Notes: generated from the letters alone by a model not told the origin. A stretch of 64,000 nucleotides of DNA from Rhodomicrobium vannielii ATCC 17100 (GCF_000166055.1 NC_014664.1:3131501-3195500); one strand, 5' to 3'; counted from the first letter of the stretch, positions 54,122 to 63,672 are shown. Numbers and translations: made by a program.

Positions 54122-55792
54122 CTACACGGCCGGAACGGGTTGCGGGGTGCGAAGCTCAGGCGCTGCTGCGATCCTGGGCTGGTCGGCAACGTCCACCGGC
54201 TCGTCTCCGCGGATGGTGCGGAACACGTTGTAGGCCATGATCAGCCCGCCGGTGAGATAGAGGAGGCCGCCCGTGGCGCGGATGACGTAATAGGGGTGCA
54301 TCGACTCGACGCTTTCAACGAACGAGTATTGCAGCACGCCGAGTGCGTCGGTCGCCCGCCACATCAGGCCCTGCATGATGCCAGAGACCCACATCGCGGT
54401 GATGTAGAGCAGGATGCCGATAGTCGCGACCCAGAAGTGCCATTCGACGAGGCGCTGGGAATACAGGCCCCGACGCTTCCACAGCCACGGAACGAGGCAG
54501 TAGATCGCGCCGAAGGACACCATGCCGACCCAGCCGAGAGCGCCGGAATGCACGTGGCCGACGGTCCAGTCGGTGTAATGCGACAGCGAGTTGACGGAGC
54601 GAATGGCCATCAGCGGGCCTTCGAAGGTCGACATGCCGTAGAAGGCGACCGACACGACGAGGAAGCGGATGACGGGATCGGTGCGCAGCTTGTCCCACGC
54701 GCCGGACAGCGTCATCAGGCCGTTTATCATGCCGCCCCACGAGGGCATCCAGAGCATGATCGAGAACGTCATGCCGAGCGTCTGCGCCCAATCGGGAAGC
54801 GCTGTGTAATGCAGATGGTGCGGACCGGCCCAGATGTAGAGGAAGATCAGCGACCAGAAGTGCACGATCGACAGCTTGTACGAGTAGACCGGCCGTTCGG
54901 CGCGCTTCGGCACGAAGTAATACATCATGCCGAGGAAGCCGGCGGTCAGGAAGAAGCCAACCGCGTTATGGCCGTACCACCATTGCGTCATGGCGTCCTG
55001 CACGCCGGAGAAGGCCGAATAGCTCTTCGTCCCGAGGAAGGACACCGGCACCGCGAGGTTGTTCACGATGTGCAGCATCGCGATGGTGACGATGAACGCG
55101 AGGTAGAACCAGTTCGCCACGTAGATGTGCGGCTCCCGGCGTTTCATGATCGTGCCGAGGAAGACGAGAAGATAAGCCACCCAGACGATGGTCAGCCACA
55201 GGTCGACGTACCATTCCGGTTCCGCGTATTCCTTGCCCTGCGTGACGCCGAGCAGATAGCCCGAAGCCGCCATGAGCAGGAAGAGCTGATAACCCCAGAA
55301 CACGAACCAAGGTAGCCAGCCGCCGAAGAGTTTCGCCTTGCAGGTTCGCTGCACCACGTACATCGACGTGGCGAGCAGCGCGTTGCCGCCGAACGCAAAG
55401 ATCACGGCCGAGGTGTGAACCGGGCGCAGGCGGCCGAAGTTCGTCCATGGCATGTCGAAGTTCAGCGCCGGGAAGGCAAGTTGCCAGGCGATCATGTCGC
55501 CAAGCATGAAGCCCGCCACGCCCCAGCACACTGTTGCGATCGTGCCCGCCTTTATGACGTTGTCCGCGTAGAAGTCGGACGGTTGGCTGGGCGCGCTTGA
55601 AAAGGCCTTGCCCGCCAGGAAGACGGTTCCGGCCAGAGCAAAAAGCGCGAAGATGACGGCATGAAACTGCATCACGCTGTCGGGCGAGAAAAGGGCTATA
55701 AAGACACCGAGGGCCAACCCCCCGAGAGTGAGGCCGAGCGCTCCCCAATCGAGAAGCGCCGCGCCTCCTGTTTTAGTGCTCGCAACTTCCAT
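54122..55792 (-). CDS. ccoN: cbb3 cytochrome oxidase catalytic subunit I
   Basis: A 556-residue heme-copper oxidase subunit with 12 or more membrane helices. Conserved pieces include [19 protein letters not shown] (heme b histidine), [18 protein letters not shown] (CuB), [16 protein letters not shown] (CuB histidines) and [16 protein letters not shown] (heme b3/b ligands). It reduces O2 to water with high affinity under micro-oxic conditions. Two FNR/FixK boxes lie 81 and 220 nt upstream of the start codon. Confidence 0.97.
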   Translation of the reverse strand: MEVASTKTGGAALLDWGALGLTLGGLALGVFIALFSPDSVMQFHAVIFALFALAGTVFLAGKAFSSAPSQPSDFYADNVIKAGTIATVCWGVAGFMLGDMIAWQLAFPALNFDMPWTNFGRLRPVHTSAVIFAFGGNALLATSMYVVQRTCKAKLFGGWLPWFVFWGYQLFLLMAASGYLLGVTQGKEYAEPEWYVDLWLTIVWVAYLLVFLGTIMKRREPHIYVANWFYLAFIVTIAMLHIVNNLAVPVSFLGTKSYSAFSGVQDAMTQWWYGHNAVGFFLTAGFLGMMYYFVPKRAERPVYSYKLSIVHFWSLIFLYIWAGPHHLHYTALPDWAQTLGMTFSIMLWMPSWGGMINGLMTLSGAWDKLRTDPVIRFLVVSVAFYGMSTFEGPLMAIRSVNSLSHYTDWTVGHVHSGALGWVGMVSFGAIYCLVPWLWKRRGLYSQRLVEWHFWVATIGILLYITAMWVSGIMQGLMWRATDALGVLQYSFVESVESMHPYYVIRATGGLLYLTGGLIMAYNVFRTIRGDEPVDVADQPRIAAAPELRTPQPVPAV

Positions 55793-55872
55793 TATGTTCT
55801 CCCCGTCAGCCGACGAATGCGGGCCTACGTTTGCGATCTTTGCGAGAATTCCTACGCTGCCGCTTGGCGGCC

Positions 55873-55886
55873 TTGATTTCGATCAA
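55873..55886. promoter_or_regulatory. FNR/FixK box upstream of ccoN
   Basis: TTGATTTCGATCAA, a perfect TTGAT-N4-ATCAA match to the Crp/Fnr-family consensus. Its centre is about 88 nt upstream of the ccoN start. If the regulator activates from -41.5, the transcript would have a leader of about 45 nt. Confidence 0.88.
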
Positions 55887-56011
55887 TTCCAGGGGTGGCC
55901 TAACACACATCGATCATGAAGTTGCAGGATTGACAGGGTTTTATTGGCTTCACTTTTCCGAGAGGCCGCGTTCTTTTCCCCTCGAAGGGCGAGCAGCTTT
56001 GCCGTGGCCGC

Positions 56012-56025
56012 TTGACCTCGATCAA
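56012..56025. promoter_or_regulatory. Second FNR/FixK box
   Basis: TTGACCTCGATCAA, a TTGA-N6-TCAA palindrome about 220 nt upstream of ccoN. Its distance is too large for the same promoter; it may add a second ccoN promoter or serve a divergent transcript. Confidence 0.8.
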
Positions 56026-56233
56026 GGCGCGGGGTTGTACCCGGCGCATTCTTGCGGAAAAGAAGCTGGGCAGAACACGGTGCGCGACCCGCGAAGCAGC
56101 GTGCATAGGCTCGGGATTCTGAAGCCTCTCGGTTGACGTTCTCCCTGCTCGGAGAGGCGCATACTGCGGATTTGCGCGCGCTTAAAAGGATCGCGAACGG
56201 CCTGCGCCTGATCCATGCGCAAAGCGAACCCTA

Positions 56234-56250
56234 TACAATCTAAGATTGTA
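56234..56250. promoter_or_regulatory. Perfect 17-bp palindrome, candidate operator
   Basis: TACAATCT-A-AGATTGTA: 8-bp arms around one central base. TACAAT/ATTGTA ends resemble operators of MarR/OhrR-type repressors as I recall them (TACAATT-AATTGTA), but no such regulator or ohr gene is in the window. It lies 68 nt before a short plus-strand reading frame at 56318. Confidence 0.6.
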
Positions 56251-56317
56251 CTTGCGGTAAGGTAAACGCGGGGATAGAAATTATGAAAGGTTTTTGCTCA
56301 GTTTTGCGTCAATCGCC

Positions 56318-56521
56318 ATGTCACAATCGCTCTTGCGCGTTTCCGCCGATGTCGCCACCGAATTCGACGCCTATGCTCGGACCGCTTATGTGGAGGAGCG
56401 TATCGCGCTGATGGTGCAGAGAATCGGCTATGTCGCCGCCTGCATCGATCTGTTTCACTGGAGGCACGTCATCGATCAGGCGCTGCGGGAGGTCGAAGCG
56501 GAGCGTTCCGCATCGCGGTGA
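56318..56521 (+). CDS. Small hypothetical protein
   Basis: A 67-residue frame: SQSLLRVSADVATEFDAYARTAY, AALIDLFHWRHVID-like segment (here AACIDLFHWRHVIDQAL) and a charged end. It is alpha-helical by pattern and lacks a clear ribosome-binding site. No family is recognised. The palindrome upstream is the main reason to suspect a gene here. Confidence 0.35.
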   Translation: MSQSLLRVSADVATEFDAYARTAYVEERIALMVQRIGYVAACIDLFHWRHVIDQALREVEAERSASR

Positions 56522-56644
56522 AGCGCGCGGCCCCAGCGCTCTCATGCAGGCGGATAGCGGCGGCGGAACGCGTGACGGCAATCGCTGTGCTGCGAGAGAC
56601 GGAGACCGCGGCTTCACGATCTCCGGGCACCTGCGACTTTGCCT

Positions 56645-57253
56645 TTATTTCGCTTCGAGGATCTTCGGACATTCCTTCGAGACGAAGCGGTTGATTTCGC
56701 GCACGAGGTCCTTTTCGAACAGGCCGAAATTCTGTTCGAGCGTCGCCGCTGTCCAGACCGCGCCCTTGATCAGCGTCGCGCCCTGGATGTCGTTGATATG
56801 GAGGGCCGCGTTCGTTGACGCTCCGTCCTTGAACTTCAGCTCGGGCGCTAGCGTGGCGCTGATGGGATATTTGCTTTCGCCGATCTCGCAGGACACGGAC
56901 TGCTTCTCGACCTTCAGCTCATGATCCGGCTTCGTGAGCGACGCGACGATATCGGCGCGCTTCACGTTCACTTTCGCGCTGCACTTTGCCGAGCCCTGGC
57001 CCCAGGACAATTTCTTCTGTTCGGCGCCCTTCTGGATTTCTTCCTTCTGCCACGTCTTGGTTACGTCGCAGGTCACGTCCGGCCCGTTCGCATCCTTTGA
57101 GACGATGATCGAACAAAGGTCTTTGGCGCATTGCGAAAGCTTGGCTTTCTCGCCTTCGTCTTCCGCCGACGCTGCCCCCGCAAGCGCCATGGAAAGACCG
57201 AGCGGAATCATCACGCCACGGACGATGCTCGCACTCCAATCGAAATTCGACAT
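56645..57253 (-). CDS. Secreted cysteine-rich hypothetical protein
   Basis: A 202-residue protein with a signal peptide (cleavage near AGAASAEDE). The mature part has six or more cysteines (QCAKDLCSII, VTCDVTKTW, AKCSAKV, VSCEIGES, KECPKIL) and basic/acidic patches, likely disulfide-bonded in the periplasm. ATG 57253 has GGGGGAG upstream. No family is recognised. It is divergent from pntAA. Confidence 0.75.
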   Translation of the reverse strand: MSNFDWSASIVRGVMIPLGLSMALAGAASAEDEGEKAKLSQCAKDLCSIIVSKDANGPDVTCDVTKTWQKEEIQKGAEQKKLSWGQGSAKCSAKVNVKRADIVASLTKPDHELKVEKQSVSCEIGESKYPISATLAPELKFKDGASTNAALHINDIQGATLIKGAVWTAATLEQNFGLFEKDLVREINRFVSKECPKILEAK

Positions 57254-57573
57254 ACGCAATAAACTCCCCCGGTTTCGCGCGCTTCGCCGCGCCGCGATGC
57301 TAGCCATTTGGGCAATGGCGCGCTCATTTAGCATGGCGCATACAGAGTTCAACACTTGGCGGTCGCAGAAACTTGTGTAAATGTTCGGCTAACAAAAAAA
57401 GGGGTCCGGCGATGAATGGGGAGCGAACGGAAGCGGTTGAAACCGTGGACATGTCGTCCTGGATCGTTGCCGGCAACGCTGAAAACACTCTGTGACAAGT
57501 CTGGTGCGGTTGTCGCCATGCCGCTGGCGGTGCGGCGATGTCCTAATCGAAGCCCCAACGTTCCAATAGGCTC
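57254..57573. other. 320-nt divergent promoter region
   Basis: Between the secreted protein (minus) and pntAA (plus). The only point of note is a 27-codon frame at 57412-57495 preceded by AGGGG; I do not call it a gene. No FNR-type box. Confidence 0.5.
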
Positions 57574-58710
57574 ATGATCACAATCTCCGTAACCCGGGAG
57601 GGAGAGGGCGAAACGCGGGTCGCCTTGTCTCCTGAAACCACGAAAAAATTCAAAGGTCTCGGCGCGCGCGTCGTGTTTCAGGCGGGTGCGGGCGACCGTT
57701 CATTCCTGCCGGACCGGCTGTTTGCCGAGGCGGGCGCGGAAATCGTCGAAAGCGCGGCGGAAGCGGTGCGCGAAGCCGACGTGCTTCTGAAAGTCGGCCG
57801 CCCCTCGGCGGAGGAACTCGCCGTGTTGAAACCGAGCGCCATTGTCGTCGCCATGCTCGACCCGTTCGGCGCGCGCGACGAGCTTGAAGCGCTCGCGGCG
57901 AAAGGCGTCTCGGCGTTTGCGATGGAGTTTATCCCGCGCATCACGCGCGCGCAGTCGATGGACGTGCTGTCCTCGCAGTCGAACCTCGCGGGCTATAAGG
58001 CGGTGATCGATGCGGCGGCGCATTTCGGCCGCGCCTTCCCGATGATGATGACAGCGGCGGGCACCGTTCCGGCCGCGCGCGTCTTCGTCATGGGCGCGGG
58101 CGTGGCGGGCCTTCAGGCCATCGCGACAGCGCGCCGCAATGGCGCGGTGATCTCCGCGACCGACGTTCGCCCCGCCGCGAAGGAACAGGTGGCGAGCCTT
58201 GCCGCGAAGTTTATCGCGGTTGAGGACGAAGAGTTCAAGGCGGCTGAAACCGCTGGCGGCTACGCCAAGGAAATGTCGGACGAGTACAAGAAAAAGCAGG
58301 CGGCGCTGATCGCCAGTCACATCGCGGCGCAGGACGTGGTCATCACGACCGCGCTCATTCCGGGCCGCCCCGCGCCGCGCCTCGTTACGCGCGAGATGGT
58401 GGAGAGCATGAAGCCCGGCTCCGTGATCGTGGATCTCGCGGCGGAACGCGGCGGCAATGTGGAAGGCACGGTGCCCGGCCAGATCGTCGTGCATGCGGGC
58501 GTCACCATCATGGGCCAGACGAACCTCGCGGGTCAGGTGCCGGGCAACGCCTCGGCGCTCTACGCGCGCAACCTTTATGCCTTCCTCGAACCGCTGGTCG
58601 ACAAGAAGGAAGGCAAGCTCGCCATCAAATGGGACGACGAAATCATCGCGGGCACGCTGATCGCCAAAGACGGCCAGATCGTGCATCCGCGCCTCAAGGG
58701 AGGTGCCTGA
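57574..58710 (+). CDS. pntAA: NAD(P) transhydrogenase subunit alpha, part 1
   Basis: A 378-residue dI (NAD-binding) component of the proton-pumping transhydrogenase. Alanine-dehydrogenase/PNT N-terminal domain ([23 protein letters not shown]), then the Rossmann domain with [24 protein letters not shown] and the mobile-loop region. In Hyphomicrobiales the alpha subunit is split from its membrane part, as here. It drives NADPH formation at the expense of the proton gradient. It overlaps the next gene by one base (TGATG). Confidence 0.95.
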   Translation: MITISVTREGEGETRVALSPETTKKFKGLGARVVFQAGAGDRSFLPDRLFAEAGAEIVESAAEAVREADVLLKVGRPSAEELAVLKPSAIVVAMLDPFGARDELEALAAKGVSAFAMEFIPRITRAQSMDVLSSQSNLAGYKAVIDAAAHFGRAFPMMMTAAGTVPAARVFVMGAGVAGLQAIATARRNGAVISATDVRPAAKEQVASLAAKFIAVEDEEFKAAETAGGYAKEMSDEYKKKQAALIASHIAAQDVVITTALIPGRPAPRLVTREMVESMKPGSVIVDLAAERGGNVEGTVPGQIVVHAGVTIMGQTNLAGQVPGNASALYARNLYAFLEPLVDKKEGKLAIKWDDEIIAGTLIAKDGQIVHPRLKGGA

Positions 58711-59132
58711 TGAAAATGAAGCTCTACCCGGCGCTCGGGGGGCTTGCCCTCGCGGCGCTGACCATGCTTGCGCCCGGCGCGGCGCTCGCGGCCTCCGAAG
58801 GCTCGCACGGCGTTTCGCCCTTCGTCTACGAATTGTCGATCTTCGTGATGGCGATTTTCGTCGGCTATTACGTGGTGTGGAGCGTGACGCCCGCGCTGCA
58901 TACGCCGCTGATGTCGGTCACGAACGCGATCTCGTCCGTGATCGTTGTCGGCGCGCTGCTCGCGGTTGGCGTCGAGGCGGCGGACGTGATCTCCACCGGC
59001 GGCACATTCTGGGCGAAGCTGTTCGGCTTCCTCGCGCTCGTCATGGCCTCGGTGAACATCTTCGGCGGCTTCCTCGTCACGAGCCGCATGCTCGCCATGT
59101 ACAAGAAAAAAGAAAAGAAGGGTGACCGGTAA
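58710..59132 (+). CDS. pntAB: NAD(P) transhydrogenase subunit alpha, part 2 (membrane)
   Basis: A 140-residue membrane component. An N-terminal signal-like hydrophobic stretch ([20 protein letters not shown]) is followed by the PntAB core: [40 protein letters not shown] and [22 protein letters not shown]. Translation is coupled to both neighbours by one-base overlaps (TGATG and TAATG). The frame extends to 58629 but only inside pntAA. Confidence 0.94.
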   Translation: MKMKLYPALGGLALAALTMLAPGAALAASEGSHGVSPFVYELSIFVMAIFVGYYVVWSVTPALHTPLMSVTNAISSVIVVGALLAVGVEAADVISTGGTFWAKLFGFLALVMASVNIFGGFLVTSRMLAMYKKKEKKGDR

Positions 59133-60526
59133 TGAACCCTAGTCTGGTTGCTCTCCTTTACCTCGCCTCCGGCGTGTTGTTCATCCTTGCGCTGCGCGGG
59201 CTTTCGTCGCCCGAAACCTCGCGGCAGGGAAACACCTTCGGCATGATCGGCATGGCCATCGCCACCGCCACTACGCTCGGCGTCGCGCGGCCTGAAACGA
59301 ACGAAAGCTGGCTGCTGATTGCGGGCGGTATCGCGCTCGGCGGCGGCATCGGCGCGGTCGCCGCGCGGCGCATTGCCATGACGGCCATGCCGCAGCTCGT
59401 CGCCGCGTTCCACAGCCTCGTCGGCCTCGCCGCCGTGTTCGTGGCCGCCGCCGCGCTCTATGCGCCCGAAGCCTTCGGCATCGGCGCGCCCGGCGCGGTC
59501 TACGCGCAGAGCCTCGTCGAAATGTCGCTTGGCGTCGCCATCGGTGCGATCACCTTCTCGGGCTCGCTCATCGCCTTCGCGAAGCTCAACGGCAACATGT
59601 CAGGCAAGCCGATCCTCTTGCCCGCGCGCCACCTCATCAATCTGGCGCTGGCGGTCGGTATCGTCGCGATGATCGTGCTTTTCGTGCAGACGCAGGACAC
59701 GAACCTGTTCTGGGCCATCGCGGTGACATCCTTCGTGTTCGGCATCCTGCTGATCGTGCCCATCGGCGGCGCGGACATGCCGGTGGTCGTCTCGATGCTG
59801 AACTCATACTCCGGCTGGGCGGCGGCGGGCATCGGTTTCACGCTGTCGAACACCGCGCTCATCATCACAGGCGCGCTCGTCGGTTCGTCCGGCGCGATCC
59901 TGTCCTACATCATGTGCAAGGGCATGAACCGCTCGTTCATCTCGGTGATCCTCGGCGGCTTCGGCGGCGAAACTTCGGCTGCGGCAGGCGCGACGGAACA
60001 ACGCCCCGTCAAGCAAGGTTCGGCCGACGACGCGGCGTTCATCCTGAAGAACTCGTCGAAAGTCATCATCGTACCGGGTTACGGCATGGCGGTCGCGCAG
60101 GCGCAGCACGCGCTTCGCGAGATGGCGGACAAGCTGAAGGAAGCCGGCGTCGAGGTGAAATATGCGATTCACCCCGTCGCGGGCCGCATGCCGGGCCATA
60201 TGAACGTGCTGCTCGCCGAAGCGAACGTGCCTTACGACGAGGTCTTCGAGCTTGAAGACATCAACTCGGAACTCGCGCAGGCGGACGTGGCCTTCGTCAT
60301 CGGCGCGAACGACGTGACGAATCCGGCGGCTAAGGAAGACCCGACTTCGCCGATCTACGGCATGCCGGTGCTGGAAGTGTGGAAAGCGGGAACGGTGATG
60401 TTCATCAAACGGTCATTGTCTTCCGGCTATGCAGGCATCGACAACACGCTGTTCTACCGCGACAACACGATGATGCTTTTCGGCGACGCCAAGAAGATGA
60501 CGGAAGAAATCGTCAAGGCGATCTAA
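59132..60526 (+). CDS. pntB: NAD(P) transhydrogenase subunit beta
   Basis: A 464-residue beta subunit. The first half is membrane helices (dII); the second half is the NADP-binding dIII with IIVPGYGMAVAQAQHALREM, HPVAGRMPGHMNVLLAEANVPYD, VIGANDVTNPAAKEDPTSPIYGMP and KRSLSSGYAGIDNTLFY. It completes the enzyme. Stop is followed by strong hairpins. Confidence 0.96.
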   Translation: MNPSLVALLYLASGVLFILALRGLSSPETSRQGNTFGMIGMAIATATTLGVARPETNESWLLIAGGIALGGGIGAVAARRIAMTAMPQLVAAFHSLVGLAAVFVAAAALYAPEAFGIGAPGAVYAQSLVEMSLGVAIGAITFSGSLIAFAKLNGNMSGKPILLPARHLINLALAVGIVAMIVLFVQTQDTNLFWAIAVTSFVFGILLIVPIGGADMPVVVSMLNSYSGWAAAGIGFTLSNTALIITGALVGSSGAILSYIMCKGMNRSFISVILGGFGGETSAAAGATEQRPVKQGSADDAAFILKNSSKVIIVPGYGMAVAQAQHALREMADKLKEAGVEVKYAIHPVAGRMPGHMNVLLAEANVPYDEVFELEDINSELAQADVAFVIGANDVTNPAAKEDPTSPIYGMPVLEVWKAGTVMFIKRSLSSGYAGIDNTLFYRDNTMMLFGDAKKMTEEIVKAI

Positions 60527-60537
60527 CGGGGAAACTG

Positions 60538-60559
60538 AGGCGCGGCGTGTGCCGCGCCT
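60538..60559 (+). terminator. Hairpin after pntB
   Basis: Perfect 9-bp GC-rich stem AGGCGCGGC (60538-60546) / GCCGCGCCT (60551-60559), GTGT loop, no T run. It probably protects the 3' end or stops transcription with help. Confidence 0.55.
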
Positions 60560-60634
60560 GTCCACGTGCGGGGACGGGCTTCGTCATCCGCCGTCCGAGA
60601 TCAGCGGTGCACACGGATGAATTGTGGCGTCATG

Positions 60635-60662
60635 CCCCTTGTAAAAGGGGGGCGCTTTCTTT
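60635..60662 (+). terminator. Possible intrinsic terminator
   Basis: CCCCTT (60635-60640) / AAGGGG (60645-60650) with a GTAA loop, then GGCGCTTTCTTT. It lies between pntB and the small membrane gene at 60719. Confidence 0.5.
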
Positions 60663-60718
60663 AGCTTTCGGCTGGTATTCCTGCGTTTTGCCTGCCGTAA
60701 AAAACTTGGGGGACTACA

Positions 60719-60898
60719 ATGAGAGTAAGCTACTTGCTTTGGCTTCTCGGCATCGTCATCGCGGCGCTTGTCGGATATAACGTTCTCGTCGCTCCGATCG
60801 ATTTTGTTAACAGCCTTATCGCCAGTTTCAACCCGGATGGCGCGGCGAAGGCCCTTCTTCTGGCTCTCGGGCTGGTCGCCATTTCGAAGCTGTTCTAA
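60719..60898 (+). CDS. 59-residue membrane protein
   Basis: Two hydrophobic helices, LLWLLGIVIAALVGYNVLV (about 6-24) and KALLLALGLVAISKLF at the C-terminus, joined by a short polar loop. GGGGG lies 7 nt before the ATG, and codon use and hydrophobic pattern are those of a real gene. No known family. Such short hydrophobic proteins can act as regulatory subunits or stress peptides; function is unknown. It stands alone between terminators and the J-domain fusion gene. Confidence 0.7.
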   Translation: MRVSYLLWLLGIVIAALVGYNVLVAPIDFVNSLIASFNPDGAAKALLLALGLVAISKLF

Positions 60899-61238
60899 GC
60901 TCTCCTCCGGCGGGACGTTTCGTTTTGCTGGAACCGGAGCGAGACCACAAAGCTTGATTGTCAGGGTGCCGCAGCTGCGCTCGGCGATAGCATTTGAAGT
61001 CGGCATGGCAGCGCTGTGCCGACCTCTTTATTTGCGATTCCGTGCGAGGCTCGGAGCCTCTCCGGATTGCTAAACACGACGCGAGAAGCGCTTTGGTTTG
61101 CGACGTGAGCCCGAAAAGCGACCGCAGGATTTCTCCCGATCTGGCCCGGGGGTTGCCGCAAATGCGCCCCATCAATGCCTTAGACGGCGACCTACCTTAT
61201 AACAGCGCGGCCGGTGCCCTAAGGCGTGCAAAATCATA
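60899..61238. other. 340-nt region with nothing recognised
   Basis: Between the small membrane protein and the J-domain gene. Open frames here change frame often and lack ribosome-binding sites. It must hold the promoter of the J-domain gene. Confidence 0.5.
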
Positions 61239-62867
61239 ATGTGGCGGTCAGGCAATAACCCCATGCACGGTGAGCCGGATTTTTATAGTATTCTCGGCGT
61301 TACGAGAAACGCGACCGACGTCGAAATCCGTCGGGCCTTTCGAACGCTCGCCAAGAAATATCACCCCGATAGCCAGCAGGCTTCGGGCGTGGCGTCCGAT
61401 CTCGATTTCAGCCGCTTCACGGAAGCCTACGAAACGCTAAAGGATCCTGAGCGCCGCGCGGGCTATGACGAAGAATTGTCTCATGGACGTCAATTGGCGG
61501 GGTTGGGCGAGCGCCTCATGCGCCCGAATGCCTTCTTCGCGGGCGTCGGGGCGGGGATCATCGTCGCAGTCTTCGCCGTCGGCAGCGTCTTCTACTTCGG
61601 CGGAACGAAGGAAGCCCCGAAATCGCAGGACTCGCTGAGGATTACCGCGACGAAGACCGACCGGCAGACGCGCGAGACCGTGACGCAAGGCCAGCCATCC
61701 GCGACGCAGGCCACCTCCGAAAAGGTGGACAACGCTGAGTCCGACGCAGCGCAACCGACGGGGGCTTCCGCTACCGCGCAACCAGCGTCAGCTTCGCAGG
61801 TGGTTCCCTCGCCCGCCGAAACGGTGAAAATGCGCCGGACGGCTGCGCTCGAAAAGCCCGTCGCTGAAAAACACGATGCGCCGCCGCTGCCGCAGGTCGC
61901 GCCCGACACCGTCATCGAACCCTCGAACGAGGGAAGCGAAGTCGTGGCCGTGCCTGATTACCCGACGCCGCCGCCTGCCGATACCAAGGCGAAGGTCGCT
62001 TCGAAGAAGGCGCCGCCATCCGTTAACGGCGCGCTGGATGTGTCGACCGGTTCGGTCTCGCATGAGATCGTGCAGCAGTTCGAACCGGGTAACGGGCAGC
62101 GCGAAAGCTTCGCCGATTGCGCGCATTGCCCCGAGATGGTTGTCATCCCCGCTGGCCAGGTAGTCGTTGGCGCGCGCCCCGAAAGCGCGGGCTATCGGCC
62201 CGAGGAAGCTCCGGCCCATCGCGTCGTGCTCAAGAAGCCGCTAGCGGTCTCGAAGCGCGTGATTTCGGCCGGAAACTGGCGCGCCTGCGTGGACGCCGGT
62301 GTGTGCCGTCTCACATTGTCGTCGCTTCTCGCGATCGGGCCGACCGTTCCTGCGACGCGCCTTACATGGTTCGACGCGAAGGGCTATGTCGACTGGCTGA
62401 GCCAGATCACTGGGCGACGCTATCGGCTGCTCAGCGAGGCGGAATGGGAATACGCGTTGCGCGCGACCTCCGACCGCGACGGCTCGGAACGGTCGGAGCA
62501 GGGGAGCCGCCCGCCGTTCGATCCGATGGCGGAACTCGGCGGCGGCGGGCCTTTCGGCCGCATGCGCTATGAACGCGCGAGCATGACGAGCGCGAATGCG
62601 TGGGGCCTTTATACCGGCACGGTCTTCGAGTGGGTCGAGGATTGCTGGCACGCGAGCTACGACCGCGCGCCCGGCGATGGCGCGGCGTGGCTCTCTGCTT
62701 CGGGTGGGGATTGCGCCTATCGCGTGGTGCGGGGGGCGACACGAGGCGACGCGGCCCGATTCTCGGCGCGCGCCCGGGAATTCGCCGACATCGGGGCGCC
62801 GATGCTCGGCTTTCGCGTGGCGCGCGACATTCCGCAGCCAGCGAGAACGGCGCTCGGTGGGCCGTAG
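61239..62867 (+). CDS. J-domain / membrane / formylglycine-enzyme-like fusion protein
   Basis: A 542-residue protein with three parts. Residues 14-76 form a J domain (DFYSILGVTRNATDVEIRR, HPD at 42-44, FTEAYETLKDPERRAGYDEE). Residues 99-121 are a membrane helix. After a long Thr/Ala/Pro-rich linker (about 125-295), residues 298-535 resemble the formylglycine-generating enzyme/SUMF1 fold: PEMVVIPAGQVVVG, EEAPAHRVVLKKPLAVSKRVISAGNWRACVDAGVC, LSEAEWEYALRATSD, GTVFEWVEDCW and the closing RGATRGDAARFSAR...GFRVARD. The J domain would face the cytoplasm and the FGE-like domain the periplasm. An ATG at 61263 is an alternative start. Confidence 0.88.
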   Translation: MWRSGNNPMHGEPDFYSILGVTRNATDVEIRRAFRTLAKKYHPDSQQASGVASDLDFSRFTEAYETLKDPERRAGYDEELSHGRQLAGLGERLMRPNAFFAGVGAGIIVAVFAVGSVFYFGGTKEAPKSQDSLRITATKTDRQTRETVTQGQPSATQATSEKVDNAESDAAQPTGASATAQPASASQVVPSPAETVKMRRTAALEKPVAEKHDAPPLPQVAPDTVIEPSNEGSEVVAVPDYPTPPPADTKAKVASKKAPPSVNGALDVSTGSVSHEIVQQFEPGNGQRESFADCAHCPEMVVIPAGQVVVGARPESAGYRPEEAPAHRVVLKKPLAVSKRVISAGNWRACVDAGVCRLTLSSLLAIGPTVPATRLTWFDAKGYVDWLSQITGRRYRLLSEAEWEYALRATSDRDGSERSEQGSRPPFDPMAELGGGGPFGRMRYERASMTSANAWGLYTGTVFEWVEDCWHASYDRAPGDGAAWLSASGGDCAYRVVRGATRGDAARFSARAREFADIGAPMLGFRVARDIPQPARTALGGP

Positions 62868-62889
62868 CGAGAGACTTCGCTCGAAACCC

Positions 62890-63672
62890 TCAATCCTCGG
62901 CGGGAACGCTTCGCCGCGCTTTTGGTAAGGGCACCTTGGCAGGTGCGTCGTAGGCGGCTTCCTGAAGCCGCGCGAGGTCCGGGATCAGGATCTCACGATA
63001 ATTCACCAGTTCGATGACCCCTCGCGTCTTAAGTCGCGTGATCTGGCGGCTCACGGTCTCGATGGTGAGGCCCAGGCAATCGGAAATCTCGGCGCGCGAC
63101 AGCGGCAGAACGAAGTGAACCTCATCGCGCCTTTCAACGCGCGAGCACTCCATATTGGGCACGCGCTTCGCGATCATCAGAAGGAAGCTCGCCACGCGTT
63201 CTTCCGCCTTCTTGCGGGCAAGCAGGAGCATCCATTCCTGGCAGGCGTCGAGTTCGGTCAGGGTGTATTGAAAAAGCCGGTGCTCCAGCCCCGGGTGCTC
63301 GGCGAGCAAACGCTCGAACCCGGCCGTCGGGAAAACGCAGAGTTCCACGTCGGTTGCGGCTTCTGCAAAGTAGGGATTTTCCGCGCGGTAAGCCCTGCCG
63401 AGAAAGTCCGATGCGAACAACAGGCCGATGATGTGCTGCCGCCCGTCATCGAGCGTCTTCGTCAGCTTGACGACGCCGGACACGATGTTCGCAAAAACGG
63501 TCCGCGCCTGCCCTTCGCCGAGGATCATCTGGCCAGCAGGGACTACGCGGCTGCGCGCTATGCGATTTAGGCTCAGAATCTCCGTCGCGCTCAACGCGTC
63601 GCATATGGACCGATGCCTTATCGCGCAGGTTGTGCAGCGGCTTGCGTGGTCGATGGACGGAAATATTTCCAA
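62890..63672 (-). CDS. fnrN: FnrN-type oxygen-sensing Crp/Fnr regulator (TTG start)
   Basis: A 260-residue regulator with the cysteines of an oxygen-labile [4Fe-4S] cluster: C13, C16 and C24 (CTTCAIRHRSIC) plus C112 (VELCVFP). The sensor fold, the long dimerisation helix and the helix-turn-helix (SRAEISDCLGLTIETVSRQITRL) are complete, with E-SR residues that read TTGA half-sites. A TTG at 63672 is the only start that keeps the cysteines; its ribosome-binding site is weak. An FNR box lies 89 nt upstream, suggesting autoregulation. Divergent from the DUF2189 gene. Confidence 0.92.
   Translation of the reverse strand: MEIFPSIDHASRCTTCAIRHRSICDALSATEILSLNRIARSRVVPAGQMILGEGQARTVFANIVSGVVKLTKTLDDGRQHIIGLLFASDFLGRAYRAENPYFAEAATDVELCVFPTAGFERLLAEHPGLEHRLFQYTLTELDACQEWMLLLARKKAEERVASFLLMIAKRVPNMECSRVERRDEVHFVLPLSRAEISDCLGLTIETVSRQITRLKTRGVIELVNYREILIPDLARLQEAAYDAPAKVPLPKARRSVPAED

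Noticed and set aside
56283-56422. 46-codon frame starting just after the 17-bp palindrome
   Set aside because: Composition is Ser/Pro/Arg-rich like an out-of-frame shadow, and it overlaps the more plausible frame at 56318.
57412-57495. 27-codon frame with AGGGG upstream, ahead of pntAA
   Set aside because: The ribosome-binding site is good, but the peptide is very short and has no known relative; without translation data it cannot be called.
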